Part shown: positions 42,551 through 51,380 of the stretch, piece by piece
Position numbering within the stretch: the first letter of the stretch is position 1
Layout: every line of letters begins with the position of its first letter
Assembly (NCBI RefSeq): GCF_000281715.2
Contig: NZ_CP124576.1
Location: 1,681,501 to 1,745,500 of the forward strand
Length of the DNA stretch: 64,000 nucleotides
Origin: Sphingobium sp. AP49
GTDB lineage: Bacteria; Pseudomonadota; Alphaproteobacteria; Sphingomonadales; Sphingomonadaceae
Direction: 5' to 3'
Made by a program: the position numbers and the translations under genes
Notes under the pieces: model-generated
Seen by the model: only the letters and a program-made list of their open reading frames with translations
The model's database searches: none
Told to the model about the DNA's origin: nothing

Positions 42551-43000
42551 ATGACCACCCCAGACGACGCGCGCGGCGCGCTCGATGATTTTCTCTGCTT
42601 CGGCGTCTATTCGACCGGGCTTGCCTTCAACCGGCTCTACAAGCCGCTGCTCGATCGCTACGGCATCACCTATCCCCAATATCTGGTGATGGTGGCGCTG
42701 GCCCGGCGCGACGACCAGACGGTCGGCGAACTTGGCGGGCAATTGTTCCTGGAATCCAATACCCTGACCCCGCTCATCAAGCGTCTGGAAACGGCCGGTC
42801 TGGTGGATCGCCGGCGTGACAGCGCGGATGAGCGCGTCGTGCGGGTGCGGCTGACGTCCCAGGGGCGAGGGGTGACGCAGGAGGCATCGGCCTGCGTGCC
42901 GGAAGAGATTTTGCGGGCGTCCGGCCTGTCAGTGGAAGAGGCCATGGCGCTTAACAAGGCGCTGGTCGCGCTGCGCGGCCATTTGCAAGGCGCCGCCTGA
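42551..43000 (+). CDS. ohrR: OhrR, MarR-family organic peroxide sensor
   Basis: 149 residues with the winged-helix MarR fold (YPQYLVMVALARRDDQTVGEL, NTLTPLIKRLETAGLVDRRR, DERVVRVRLTSQG). Cys16 in DDFLCFGVYS is at the position of the peroxide-sensing cysteine of OhrR. When it is oxidised, the repressor leaves the operator and ohr is expressed. A further Cys near residue 117 (SACVPEE) could make it a two-Cys sensor. I chose ATG 42551 because the family start (LCFALYS-like) begins soon after. Confidence 0.94.
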   Translation: MTTPDDARGALDDFLCFGVYSTGLAFNRLYKPLLDRYGITYPQYLVMVALARRDDQTVGELGGQLFLESNTLTPLIKRLETAGLVDRRRDSADERVVRVRLTSQGRGVTQEASACVPEEILRASGLSVEEAMALNKALVALRGHLQGAA

Positions 43001-43042
43001 GCGTCTTTGCCCCGAAGGGCTGTTATCGCTTTGCAAGAAATG

Positions 43043-43119
43043 TGGTCGGGGAAAGAGGATTCGAACCTCCGGCCCCTGCCTCCCGAAGACAGTGCTCTAC
43101 CAGGCTGAGCTATTCCCCG
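43043..43119 (-). tRNA. tRNA-Pro (anticodon CGG)
   Basis: A complete 77-base cloverleaf on the minus strand, including encoded CCA. Acceptor arms are CGGGGAA / TTCCCCG, the D arm is GCTC..GAGC, the anticodon stem CTGTC / GGCAG holds the loop TTCGGGA (anticodon CGG, reading CCG), and the T arm is GGAGG TTCGAAT CCTCT. It lies between ohrR and thyA. Confidence 0.96.
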
Positions 43120-43342
43120 ACCGATGCCGAAGCCGCTTTGTGGGCGGCCCCGTAAGGCAGGAGTGCGCCTATAGAGGGGGCTTTCCGGGCTGGCAAGCCA
43201 CCCGATGCGCTTTTTTTCATCTTGCTGTCACAGGCCCCGGATCGGGGGTGCCGGGCATTAGCGGGCGACAGCATGGTTGGCCTTTTGCTACAGCCGTGCA
43301 CCATCAGACTCGCGCCCAAAAGAAAGCATCGCCTTGCACGCC

Positions 43343-44278
43343 ATGTCGTCGCCCCAGCCCCATTATGAGCAGCAATATCTCGATCTGATGCGCCATATCT
43401 GGCGCCATGGCGACGAGCGGATCGACCGTACCGGGGTGGGCACTCGGTCGATCCTGGGCGCGACGCTGCGATTCTCGCTGGCGGATGACGCGGTGCCGCT
43501 GCTCACCACCAAGCGGGTCTATTGGAAGGTCGCCGCGCGCGAGATGCTGTGGTTCCTGACCGGCGACACCAATATCCGCGAACTGGTGAAGCAGAATGTC
43601 CATATCTGGACTGACTGGCCGCTCGACAGCTACCGCAAGGCGACCGGCGAGAATATCGACCGCGACACGTTCGAGGCGCGAATCATCGCGGATGAGGCCT
43701 TTGCCCGGCAATGGGGCGATCTTGGCCCGGTCTATGGTGCCCAATGGGTGAACTGGCCGCGCTACGAGCCGGCCGGCGATGGTCTGTTTCGTCGGGCAGA
43801 AAAGGGACACAACCAGATCGCCGCGCTGGTCGATGCGATTCGCACCAGCCCCGGTTCGCGCCGCCTGCTCTTCACCGGCTGGAACGTGGCCGAAGTCGCG
43901 CAGATGGCATTGCCGCCCTGTCACATGACCTATCAGTTCCAGGTGTCTGACGGCCGCCTCAACGGCCTGCTCTTCCAGCGCAGCTGCGACCTGGGATTGG
44001 GCTTTGCCTTCAACATCTTCGGCCTGTCGATGATTACCCGGATGCTGGCCCAGCAATGCGATCTGGAGCCGGGCGAGGTGGTCTGGCAGGGCGGCGACGT
44101 CCACCTCTACCTCAACCATGCCGATCTGGTGGAGGAGCAGATCAGCCGTACCCCCGCGGGCGCGCCAAAGCTGCGGATCAATCGCCGGCCTTCGCGCATT
44201 TTCGACTACAGGATTGAGGATTTCGAGGTGCAGGATTATGCGCCGCAGGCCCATATTTCCGCGCCCGTCGCCGTATAA
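43343..44278 (+). CDS. thyA: Thymidylate synthase
   Basis: 311 residues. Methylates dUMP to dTMP using methylene-tetrahydrofolate. Catalytic Cys193 sits in ALPPCHMTYQF; other landmarks are RIDRTGVGTRS, LTTKRVYWK, GDLGPVYGAQW, QRSCDLGLGFAFNI and the dUMP-contacting HLYLNHADL. Compared with the 264-residue E. coli enzyme it carries an extra ~40-50 residues after VHIWTDW (about residues 93-125), like the long form in lactobacilli. ATG 43343 fits the family start. The ~220 bp before it hold only the tRNA-Pro flank. Confidence 0.97.
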   Translation: MSSPQPHYEQQYLDLMRHIWRHGDERIDRTGVGTRSILGATLRFSLADDAVPLLTTKRVYWKVAAREMLWFLTGDTNIRELVKQNVHIWTDWPLDSYRKATGENIDRDTFEARIIADEAFARQWGDLGPVYGAQWVNWPRYEPAGDGLFRRAEKGHNQIAALVDAIRTSPGSRRLLFTGWNVAEVAQMALPPCHMTYQFQVSDGRLNGLLFQRSCDLGLGFAFNIFGLSMITRMLAQQCDLEPGEVVWQGGDVHLYLNHADLVEEQISRTPAGAPKLRINRRPSRIFDYRIEDFEVQDYAPQAHISAPVAV

Positions 44279-44324
44279 GGTGACAGCGAAGGCGGCAGGA
44301 GAAAGGGAATTGGGTCAGTAAGGC

Positions 44325-44353
44325 TTGCCTTGTGCGGCGTTGAAATATAATAA
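44325..44353 (+). promoter_or_regulatory. Candidate promoter of branched-chain keto-acid dehydrogenase operon
   Basis: TTGCCT (44325-44330), 17 bases, TAATAA (44348-44353). It is followed by an AT-rich inverted repeat (AATAATTGC ... GCAATATTATT), a possible site for an Lrp/BkdR-type regulator. No such regulator gene is adjacent. Confidence 0.5.
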
Positions 44354-44395
44354 TTGCACAAAGCAATATTATTGCGACGCACAATAGGAGGCAGG

Positions 44396-45691
44396 ATGAC
44401 CGATTCGATCGAATCCGGCGCTGTGACGGACGGGCAGGGACGCAACCTGCCACCGCTCAAGCTGCATGTGCCCGAGCCGCCCGCGCGGCCCGGCGAGCGC
44501 GCGGATTTCACCCATTTCGACATTCCCGCGGCCGACGCGGCACCGCGCCCGGACGAGGCAACCCACCCTTCCCAGATGCGCGACTTCGCCTATGGGCTGG
44601 TCCGCGTGCTGGACGAGGATGGCCATGCGGTCGGCGCCTGGGATCCCAAGCTGCCGGCCGAGACGCTGCTGAAGATGCTGCGCTACATGGCGCTGACCCG
44701 CGCTTTCGACGGCCGCATGTTCCGCGCCCAGCGCCAGGGCAAGACCAGTTTCTACATGAAGTCGACCGGCGAGGAGGCGGTGTCGATCGGCGCCGCGCTT
44801 GCCCTGTCGCGCGACGACATGTGCTTTCCCTCCTATCGCCAGCAGGGCATATTGATCGCGCGGGACTGGTCCATCGTCGACATGATGAACCAGATTTACT
44901 CGAACAAGGGCGACCGGATGAAGGGCCGCCAACTGCCGATCATGTATTCGGCGCGGGAAGCCGGCTTCTTCTCCATCTCCGGCAACCTCACCACCCAATA
45001 TCCCCAGGCGGTGGGCTGGGCGATGGCGAGCGCGGCCAAGGGCGACACCCGCATCGCCGCCACCTGGTGCGGCGAGGGCTCGACGGCGGAGGGTGACTTC
45101 CATTCGGCCTGCACCTTCGCCAGCGTCTATCGCGCCCCGGTCATCATGAATGTGGTCAACAACCAGTGGGCGATCAGCAGCTTCTCCGGCTTTGCCGGGG
45201 CGGAGGCGACCACCTTCGCCGCGCGCGCGATCGGCTATGGCATTGCCGGGCTGCGCGTCGACGGCAATGATGTGCTGGCCGTCTATGCCGCTACCCGCTG
45301 GGCCGCCGACCGCGCCCGCGCCAATGGCGGCCCGACCCTGATCGAGCATTTCACCTATCGCGTCGAAGGGCACAGCACGTCCGACGATCCCACCGCCTAT
45401 CGCTCGGCCGAGGAAAGCAGCCAATGGCCGCTCGGCGATCCGATCGCGCGGCTGAAGCAGCATTGCATCAATCTGGGCATCTGGGACGAGGAACGCCACG
45501 CCGCGATGGACCAGGAACTGGCCGAGATGGTCCGTGACGCCGCGCGCGAGGCCGAAAAGAACGGCATATTGGGCCATGGCCTCCACCATCCGATGGAAAG
45601 CATGTTCCAGGACGTGTTCGAGGACATGCCCTGGCACCTGAAAGAACAGCAGCAGCAGATGCTCGACGAATGGAAGGCGGCAGGGCTGTGA
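44396..45691 (+). CDS. bkdA1: Branched-chain 2-oxo acid dehydrogenase E1 alpha subunit
   Basis: 431 residues. Thiamine-diphosphate subunit that decarboxylates the keto acids of Val, Leu and Ile. It shows the TPP motif GEGSTAEGDFHSA ... NNQWAIS (the GDG..N type motif with variations usual in BCKDH), FYMKSTGEEAVSIGAAL, CFPSYRQQGILIARDW, and the phosphorylation-loop-like YRVEGHSTSDDPTAYRS. Length and the ~60-residue N-terminal extension fit BCKDH rather than pyruvate dehydrogenase. First gene of a three-gene operon; the E3 (lpd) gene is not here. Confidence 0.94.
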   Translation: MTDSIESGAVTDGQGRNLPPLKLHVPEPPARPGERADFTHFDIPAADAAPRPDEATHPSQMRDFAYGLVRVLDEDGHAVGAWDPKLPAETLLKMLRYMALTRAFDGRMFRAQRQGKTSFYMKSTGEEAVSIGAALALSRDDMCFPSYRQQGILIARDWSIVDMMNQIYSNKGDRMKGRQLPIMYSAREAGFFSISGNLTTQYPQAVGWAMASAAKGDTRIAATWCGEGSTAEGDFHSACTFASVYRAPVIMNVVNNQWAISSFSGFAGAEATTFAARAIGYGIAGLRVDGNDVLAVYAATRWAADRARANGGPTLIEHFTYRVEGHSTSDDPTAYRSAEESSQWPLGDPIARLKQHCINLGIWDEERHAAMDQELAEMVRDAAREAEKNGILGHGLHHPMESMFQDVFEDMPWHLKEQQQQMLDEWKAAGL

Positions 45692-45713
45692 GGGCGCCTG
45701 CATCCACGAACGC

Positions 45714-45798
45714 CGTCATCCCAGCGAAGGCTGGGATCTCCCTTCTGCTGAAGGGCGCCACGAAGAAAAATGAGATGCCAGCCTGCGCTGGCATGACG
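45714..45798. repeat. BIME-like paired palindromic repeat between bkdA1 and bkdA2
   Basis: The left unit (45714-45740) and right unit (45772-45798) are inverted copies of each other, matching at about 24 of 27 positions. Each contains its own small hairpin (CCAGCGAAGGCTGG and GCCAGCCTGCGCTGGC). The outer ends are CGTCAT / ATGACG. This is the layout of extragenic palindromic repeats placed inside an operon. Confidence 0.75.
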
Positions 45799-45817
45799 AA
45801 TGGAGAGGATTCGCATC

Positions 45818-46864
45818 ATGGCAGATGATGTGATGGAGGCTGTGGCTGACACCCAGCAGATGAACATGATCCAGGCGATCAACAGCGCACTGGACGTGAT
45901 GATGGGCCGCGACCCCGATGTCGTGGTGATGGGGGAGGATGTCGGCTATTTCGGCGGGGTGTTCCGCGCCACCGCCGGCCTGCAGCAGAAATATGGCAAG
46001 AACCGCGTGTTCGACACGCCGATCACCGAATGCGGCATCATCGGCGTCGCGGTCGGCATGGGCGCCTATGGCCTGCGGCCGGTCCCCGAAATCCAGTTTG
46101 CCGACTATATCTATCCCGCGCTCGACCAGTTGGTGAGCGAGGCGGCACGGCTGCGCTATCGCTCGGCCGGCGAGTTCATTGCGCCGATGACGGTGCGCTC
46201 GCCCTTTGGCGGCGGCATCTTCGGCGGCCAGACCCATAGCCAGAGCCCGGAGGGCATCTTCACCCATGTGTCCGGGGTCAAGACGGTGATCCCGTCCACC
46301 CCCTATGACGCCAAGGGGCTGCTGATCGCCGCGATCGAGGATAATGATCCGACCATCTTCTTCGAGCCCAAGCGCATCTATAACGGCCCGTTCGACGGCC
46401 ATTATGACACGCCGGCCAAGAGCTGGGCGGGGCATGCAGATGCGCAGGTGCCGCAGGGCTATTATCGCATCCCGCTCGGCAAGGCGCGGATCGCCCGGCC
46501 CGGCGCGGCGCTGACCATCCTCTGCTATGGCACGATGGTCCATGTCGTAGAAAATACCGTGGCGAAACTGGGCGTCGATGCCGAGATCGTCGACCTGCGC
46601 ACGCTGGTGCCGCTCGACATCGACACGATCGAGGCGTCGGTCAGGAAGACCGGCCGCTGTCTGATCGTGCATGAAGCGACGCGGACCAGTGGCTTTGGCG
46701 CCGAACTGTCGGCGCTGGTGCAGGAACGCTGCTTCTACCATCTCGAAGCGCCGATCGAGCGCGTCACCGGCTTCGACACCCCTTATCCGCACAGTCTGGA
46801 ATGGGCCTATTTCCCCGGCCCCGTGCGCATCCGCGAAGCCATCAACAAGATCATGAAGGACTGA
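45818..46864 (+). CDS. bkdA2: Branched-chain 2-oxo acid dehydrogenase E1 beta subunit
   Basis: 348 residues. Forms the alpha2beta2 E1 heterotetramer with the preceding gene. Typical blocks are QAINSALDVMMGRDPDVVVMGEDVGYFGGVFRATAGL, RVFDTPITECGIIGVAVGMGAYG, EIQFADYIYPALDQLVSEAA and the C-terminal RCLIVHEATRTSGFGAEL. Start ATG 45818 is nine bases after GGAGAGG; this leader comes straight out of the palindromic repeat. Strongly homologous to BCKDH E1beta rather than to pyruvate dehydrogenase E1beta. Confidence 0.95.
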   Translation: MADDVMEAVADTQQMNMIQAINSALDVMMGRDPDVVVMGEDVGYFGGVFRATAGLQQKYGKNRVFDTPITECGIIGVAVGMGAYGLRPVPEIQFADYIYPALDQLVSEAARLRYRSAGEFIAPMTVRSPFGGGIFGGQTHSQSPEGIFTHVSGVKTVIPSTPYDAKGLLIAAIEDNDPTIFFEPKRIYNGPFDGHYDTPAKSWAGHADAQVPQGYYRIPLGKARIARPGAALTILCYGTMVHVVENTVAKLGVDAEIVDLRTLVPLDIDTIEASVRKTGRCLIVHEATRTSGFGAELSALVQERCFYHLEAPIERVTGFDTPYPHSLEWAYFPGPVRIREAINKIMKD

Positions 46865-46869
46865 GCGCC

Positions 46870-48165
46870 ATGGCTCTTTTCACATTCAAGCTGCCGGACA
46901 TCGGCGAAGGCATTGCGCAGGCGGAGATTGTCGGCTGGCACATCAAGGTCGGCGACCGGGTCGAGGAAGACCAGCCGATTGCCGACATGATGACCGACAA
47001 GGCGACGGTCGAGATGGAAAGCCCGGTCGCGGGCACCGTCGTCCGCCTGGCCGGGGAGCCCGGCGATCAGGTGTCGATCGGCGCGATGCTGGTGGAGATC
47101 GAGACGGCAGGCGAGGGGGCGGCTGCCGCACCCGCGCCGTCGGTCGAAACGGTCGAGGCCGAGACGCCGGGAGAGGCGGAGATCGCGGTACCTGTGCAGG
47201 CTGAACCCGTCGTGCAGGCGCCTGCGCCCCAGGAAGCGAAGAGCGCAGCCAAGCCTGAACCAATCGTAGAGCCGGCCGGGCATGCTGCACCCGTCCTGGC
47301 ATCCCCCGCCGTCCGCGCCCGGGCCAGGGAACTGGGCATCGACCTCGCGCTGGTGAAGCCCAATGGCGACCATGTCCGCCACACCGACCTCGACGCCTAT
47401 CTCCTCTATGGCGCGGGGCAGGGCTATCGCCCGGCGGGCCGCGCGGCACCGCGCGCCGACGAGCAGGTGAAGGTGATCGGCATGCGCCGCCGCATTGCCG
47501 AGAATATGGCTGCGTCCAAGCGCCACATCCCGCACTTCACCTATGTCGAGGAAATCGACGTCACCGCACTGGAGGAGGCGCGGACGCAGCTCAACGATCA
47601 TCGTGGCGATCGGCCCAAGCTCACCATGCTGCCGCTGCTGATCGTGGCGATCTGCAAGACGCTGCCCGACTTCCCGATGCTCAATGCCCGTTATGATGAT
47701 GATGAGGCGGGCGTGGTGACACGCCATGGCGCGGTGCATCTGGGTATGGCGACGCAGACCGATGCGGGCCTGATGGTGCCGGTGATCCGCGACGCGCAGG
47801 ACAAGAATGTCTGGCAGTTGGCGACCGAGATCCGCCGCCTCGCCGACGCCGCGCGCAGCGGCAAGGCGACGTCGGCCGAACTGTCGGGCTCCACTTTGAC
47901 CCTGACCTCGCTCGGCCCGCTCGGCGGCATCGCCACCACCCCGGTCATCAACCGGCCCGAAGTGGCGATCATCGGCCCCAACCGCGTGATCGAGCGCCCC
48001 ATGTTCGTGACGAACAAGATGGGGAGCAAGGAGATCGTCGCGGCAAAGCTGATGAACCTGTCGATCAGCTGCGACCATCGCGTCGTCGACGGCTGGGATG
48101 CGGCCAGCTTCGTCCAGGCCGTGCGCAAACTGCTGGAAACGCCGGTCCTGCTGTTCGAGGGCTGA
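46870..48165 (+). CDS. bkdB: Dihydrolipoamide acyltransferase (E2) of branched-chain keto-acid dehydrogenase
   Basis: 431 residues. A lipoyl domain (LPDIGEGIAQAEIVGW, lipoylated Lys44 in MTDKATVEM), an Ala/Pro/Glu-rich linker (about 84-150), a peripheral-subunit-binding domain (ASPAVRARARELGIDLALV) and a catalytic acyltransferase domain ending with the active-site SCDHRVVDGWDAASF. It starts five bases after the E1beta stop. A terminator closes the operon. Only E3 is missing, and is probably shared with other dehydrogenases elsewhere in the genome. Confidence 0.96.
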   Translation: MALFTFKLPDIGEGIAQAEIVGWHIKVGDRVEEDQPIADMMTDKATVEMESPVAGTVVRLAGEPGDQVSIGAMLVEIETAGEGAAAAPAPSVETVEAETPGEAEIAVPVQAEPVVQAPAPQEAKSAAKPEPIVEPAGHAAPVLASPAVRARARELGIDLALVKPNGDHVRHTDLDAYLLYGAGQGYRPAGRAAPRADEQVKVIGMRRRIAENMAASKRHIPHFTYVEEIDVTALEEARTQLNDHRGDRPKLTMLPLLIVAICKTLPDFPMLNARYDDDEAGVVTRHGAVHLGMATQTDAGLMVPVIRDAQDKNVWQLATEIRRLADAARSGKATSAELSGSTLTLTSLGPLGGIATTPVINRPEVAIIGPNRVIERPMFVTNKMGSKEIVAAKLMNLSISCDHRVVDGWDAASFVQAVRKLLETPVLLFEG

Positions 48166-48178
48166 GAAACGCAAGCAA

Positions 48179-48204
48179 GGGGGCGGAGGCATCCGCCCCC
48201 TTTA
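48179..48204 (+). terminator. bkd operon terminator (probably bidirectional)
   Basis: GGGGGCGGA and TCCGCCCCC arms with a four-base loop, followed by TTTATTT. It lies between the bkdB stop and the convergent methyltransferase stop. Confidence 0.85.
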
Positions 48205-48945
48205 TTTGGTCAGCACGACGATCGCCCCCTTGGTGGGGTCGGGCTTGAACAATAGCCGCAGGACCCGGCGGACGATGTAGAAGCGCCGCTTGCTCAGCAG
48301 GCGCTTGGGATAGGTGCGCCGCTTGTAGAAGATGCTGAAGAGCTCTTCGGGCATCGGCAGGATACGGGCATCGGCAAAGCCCGCTTCCCGACCGCGCGCG
48401 ATGATCAGGTGCGGCGGCATGTCCCGTTCGGTCACGCCATATAGCTCCATGGCCTGGATCGAGATCGGATTGTCGGCATGGCCTTCGCCCGGTTCATGGG
48501 TGATCAGCATGCCGCCCGGCTTGAGCGCGCGAAAGACCGAGCGGATCGCCAGCCCCTCATCCTCGGCATGATGAAGCGAATCGAAAAAGATCGCCGCGTC
48601 GAAATAGCCGTCAAAATCGAGCGATTCAAAATCGCTGCAGACAAAACGCAGATTGTCGCCGATGCCGTAAAGGCGGGCGCCTTCCCGCGCCAGTTCGATC
48701 ATGTCTGCGGCAATGTCCTGTCCCACCACCTCATAACCATGGCGGGCGAGAAAGCTGCTGGTCCAGCCGCCGCCACAGCCCAGGTCCAATATGCGTGCCG
48801 GTGGCGGCGGCAGCAACGACATGATCGTGCCGATCGACGTCAGGTTGAGACCGCATAGTGGGTCGGAAAACGGCTTATGGAGGCAATGATCGCGCCCCAT
48901 TTCGCCAATATTGGCGAGATAGGCCTGCTCGCCTTCTTTTGGCAT
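48202..48945 (-). CDS. Class I SAM-dependent methyltransferase
   Basis: About 247 residues. The SAM-binding motif ILDLGCGGGWTSSFLARHG is followed by EVVGQDIAADMIELAR (motif II acidic residue), RFVCSDFESLDF (motif III) and DAAIFFDSLHHAEDEG, then ALKPGGMLITHEPG: a complete class I Rossmann methyltransferase. The C-terminus is basic (KRRTYPKRLLSKRRFYIVRRVLR), suggesting a membrane surface or nucleic acid partner. Substrate unknown; such proteins occur in polysaccharide clusters. ATG 48945 was chosen, but a TTG two codons upstream has the better ribosome-site spacing. Confidence 0.85.
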   Translation of the reverse strand: MPKEGEQAYLANIGEMGRDHCLHKPFSDPLCGLNLTSIGTIMSLLPPPPARILDLGCGGGWTSSFLARHGYEVVGQDIAADMIELAREGARLYGIGDNLRFVCSDFESLDFDGYFDAAIFFDSLHHAEDEGLAIRSVFRALKPGGMLITHEPGEGHADNPISIQAMELYGVTERDMPPHLIIARGREAGFADARILPMPEELFSIFYKRRTYPKRLLSKRRFYIVRRVLRLLFKPDPTKGAIVVLTK

Positions 48946-49061
48946 GGACAATAGTCTCCGAAACTGGTCGTCCGGCTCTATGAAGATTGTTGCAACGGTA
49001 CAAGCGCGGCCTGCACGAGAAGAGATTTGTTGCGTAACGCGCGCGGTTTCAGCGCGCGTCT

Positions 49062-49535
49062 TCAGCGTACCGTGGCGCGATAGCTTAGGCGGCCGGTTTG
49101 TCCGGGCAGGACCGCATCTGGCAGCAGCCAGCGGACATGGGTGACATCGGCCGGCGTGGCCCGGCGGGTGCCGCCCAGCGGCGTGGGCAGCCATAGTTGA
49201 TCGAGGCGGCCCCAATGCACGCCACCATCGACCGACAATTGCATCAGCGGATGGGAAAGGTCGAGCTGGGTGCCATGGGGTATCGGGCGGACGACGGCCA
49301 TGCCACGGATCGGCCGGTTGCCTTCATGGCGCCAGTCGACCACCACGATCAACTGATCGCCGGGCAGGGCATCCTGCGCTGTGGCGACGATACGCCGGGA
49401 TCGGCCATTGATGTCGACCTGGACACGCTCCACGAACATGCGCGTATCGAGATGGATATCCTGCTGCGCCGCGGCTGTCGCCGGCGCGATCAACGCGGCC
49501 AGCATGACCAGCCATGACATGCCTCGCAATGTCAT
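49062..49535 (-). CDS. Secreted conserved hypothetical protein (DUF11-like)
   Basis: 157 residues: signal peptide (MTLRGMSWLVMLAALIAPATAAAQ), then a beta-sandwich-like domain with VVVDWRHEGNRPIRGMAVVRPIP, an SVDGGVHWGRLDQL strand and RWLLPDAVLPGQTGRLSYRATVR. The pattern of phrases resembles the conserved repeat domain of DUF11-type cell-surface proteins that appear singly in sphingomonads. Function unknown. It has its own unit, about 115 bp upstream of the methyltransferase start on the same strand. Confidence 0.7.
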   Translation of the reverse strand: MTLRGMSWLVMLAALIAPATAAAQQDIHLDTRMFVERVQVDINGRSRRIVATAQDALPGDQLIVVVDWRHEGNRPIRGMAVVRPIPHGTQLDLSHPLMQLSVDGGVHWGRLDQLWLPTPLGGTRRATPADVTHVRWLLPDAVLPGQTGRLSYRATVR

Positions 49536-49697
49536 GCGATATTCCCCCTATCGTCTCGACGGAGGCTTAGCAGCGAGGGCCGAATATTTGGTTAAATCCT
49601 TGTTTCCCTTCTGGGGGCGGCATGTCGGCTATTGGAAATTGACCGCTACGGCCAGCGGGTGCAGAGCAGGCCTGATAGGCTAGGGGGATCATCAGGG

Positions 49698-50852
49698 GTG
49701 ACATCGCACGAGCAAATGGAGATCAACCGGCGGCGCGACCGGCTGCTCGCGTCGATCGCGTTGACGTCCGGGCTGGGATTGATGCTGGCCTTGCCTTTCG
49801 CCTTGCGGGCCGGTGCCGAGTTTTTTCTGCCGCTGACGGCCGCGCTGGTGGTCGCGATCGCGCTGGTGCCGTTGCTCGAATGGCTGGAACGGCACCGCTT
49901 GCCGTCCGCGCTGGCGGCCTTTGCCGCCGTCATTGCCTTCCTTGTGGTTGCCAATACCGCGCTGGTGTTGATTGTCGTGCCGGCAACCGACTGGTTTCGA
50001 ATCCTGCCCCAGCGGCTGCCGCAGATCCAGGCGAACCTGGCGCCACTGATCGACCTCTATTCGCAGCTCCAGCGATTTGTCGATGAAACCGTGCGGATGC
50101 TGGCTACCGGGCCGGTTGCCGGGGCGCAGGCCACGGCGGTCGAGGCGCCACGGTCGCTGTTGCAGTTCGCCGCGACATCGGCCCCCTCGGCGATCATCCA
50201 GATGGTGTTCGCCCTGCTCATCATCTATTTTTTCCTTGCCGGCTGGACCCGGCTGCGCCGGCGCACGATCAACAGCCGGGGCAGTTTCGATGGCGCGATG
50301 GCTGTCGCCCGGGTGATCCAGAATGTCGTCGATGCGACATCGGCCTATGTCATGACGATCGCGACCATCAACCTGTGCCTGGGGCTGGCCGTTGCGATTG
50401 CGCTGTGGCTGATCGGCATGCCATCGCCCTGGATGTGGGGCGGCATCGTCGCGTTGCTGAACTTCGTCCCCTATTTCGGACCGATGATGGCGGCGGTGCT
50501 GCTGGCGTTGGGCGGCCTGATGGTGTTCGACGATATCTGGACGGCGCTGCTGCCCGCGCTGTTGCAGGTCGGGTTCCATCTGGTCGAATCCAACGTCATC
50601 ACCCCGACCATCCTGGGACGGCGGCTCACGATGAACCCGCTGCTGATTCTCGTCTCGCTGACCTTCTGGGGATGGGTATGGGGAACGCCGGGCGCCTTGC
50701 TGGGCGTGCCGTTGCTCATCATTGTCCAGACCGTGGTGGCGGCGGCGGGAACCCCGGATATTGCGGGTTTCCTGTTCGAGCGGGGGACGCTGACGGTTTC
50801 TCCACGCAAAGAAAATGCGGATCAGGAAGAAACTGACAGTCTGGACGGTTGA
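49698..50852 (+). CDS. AI-2E family transporter (PerM/TqsA-like permease)
   Basis: 384 residues with about seven or eight predicted transmembrane helices. Motifs of the family are the paired N-terminal helices (LMLALPFALRAGAEFFLPLTAALVVAIALVPL), PSPWMWGGIVALLNFVPYFGPMMAAVLLAL and ESNVITPTILGRRLTMNPLLILVSL, followed by FWGWVWGTPGALLGVPLL. Members export autoinducer-2 in some bacteria and act as Na+/H+ antiporters or unknown permeases in others; the specific role is open. GTG 49698 has the best ribosome site (TAGGGGGA); ATG 49716 is an alternative. Confidence 0.9.
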   Translation: MTSHEQMEINRRRDRLLASIALTSGLGLMLALPFALRAGAEFFLPLTAALVVAIALVPLLEWLERHRLPSALAAFAAVIAFLVVANTALVLIVVPATDWFRILPQRLPQIQANLAPLIDLYSQLQRFVDETVRMLATGPVAGAQATAVEAPRSLLQFAATSAPSAIIQMVFALLIIYFFLAGWTRLRRRTINSRGSFDGAMAVARVIQNVVDATSAYVMTIATINLCLGLAVAIALWLIGMPSPWMWGGIVALLNFVPYFGPMMAAVLLALGGLMVFDDIWTALLPALLQVGFHLVESNVITPTILGRRLTMNPLLILVSLTFWGWVWGTPGALLGVPLLIIVQTVVAAAGTPDIAGFLFERGTLTVSPRKENADQEETDSLDG

Positions 50853-50894
50853 CAGGTCCGGCGGACCCGCATATCTGGCCGCTCCACACCAAAC

Positions 50895-50971
50895 GCGGGT
50901 GTAGCTCAGTTGGTTAGAGTGCCGGCCTGTCACGCCGGAGGTCGCGGGTTCGAGCCCCGTCACTCGCGCCA
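50895..50971 (+). tRNA. tRNA-Asp (anticodon GTC), copy 1
   Basis: 77 bases including CCA. Acceptor GCGGGTG / CACTCGC, anticodon stem CCGGC / GCCGG with loop CTGTCAC (anticodon GTC). Identical to copy 2, including the hairpin ACTTTCC..GGAAAGT immediately downstream. Confidence 0.97.
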
Positions 50972-50990
50972 CTTTCCTTGACCGGAAAGT
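50971..50990 (+). terminator. Hairpin after tRNA-Asp copy 1
   Basis: ACTTTCC and GGAAAGT arms enclose TTGACC. The same 20-mer follows copy 2 (51128-51147). There is no T-run, so a processing or end signal is as likely as termination. Confidence 0.4.
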
Positions 50991-51051
50991 TGGAAGGTGT
51001 ACAGATTTGCATCATCTGGTGGCCAGTGGCCACGAATGGATGCCACCCTGC

Positions 51052-51128
51052 GCGGGTGTAGCTCAGTTGGTTAGAGTGCCGGCCTGTCACGCCGGAGGTC
51101 GCGGGTTCGAGCCCCGTCACTCGCGCCA
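51052..51128 (+). tRNA. tRNA-Asp (anticodon GTC), copy 2
   Basis: 77 bases including CCA; identical to copy 1 and followed by the same hairpin, here leading into GAAAATTTCTCC. The shared 3' flank points to a recent tandem duplication of about 157 bp. Confidence 0.97.
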
Positions 51129-51212
51129 CTTTCCTTGACCGGAAAGTGAAAATTTCTCCTAGAACAGCATCGCTTGGCGGCCGATCGGTCGCGGTGCGCT
51201 GCTGTGCCGCAC

Positions 51213-51289
<77 letters not shown>

Positions 51290-51380
51290 CTTCTCCCGAA
51301 GTGGCCGGATCGTCCGCCGATCCTTTTCCCCGATATTCTGAAAATGGGCCGACACCATCGGCATCGGCCCGTTTCGGCAA

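Noticed and set aside
49692..50972. 426-codon minus-strand frame overlapping the AI-2E permease and the first tRNA-Asp
   Set aside because: It runs through a tRNA gene and is antisense to a well-supported membrane protein.
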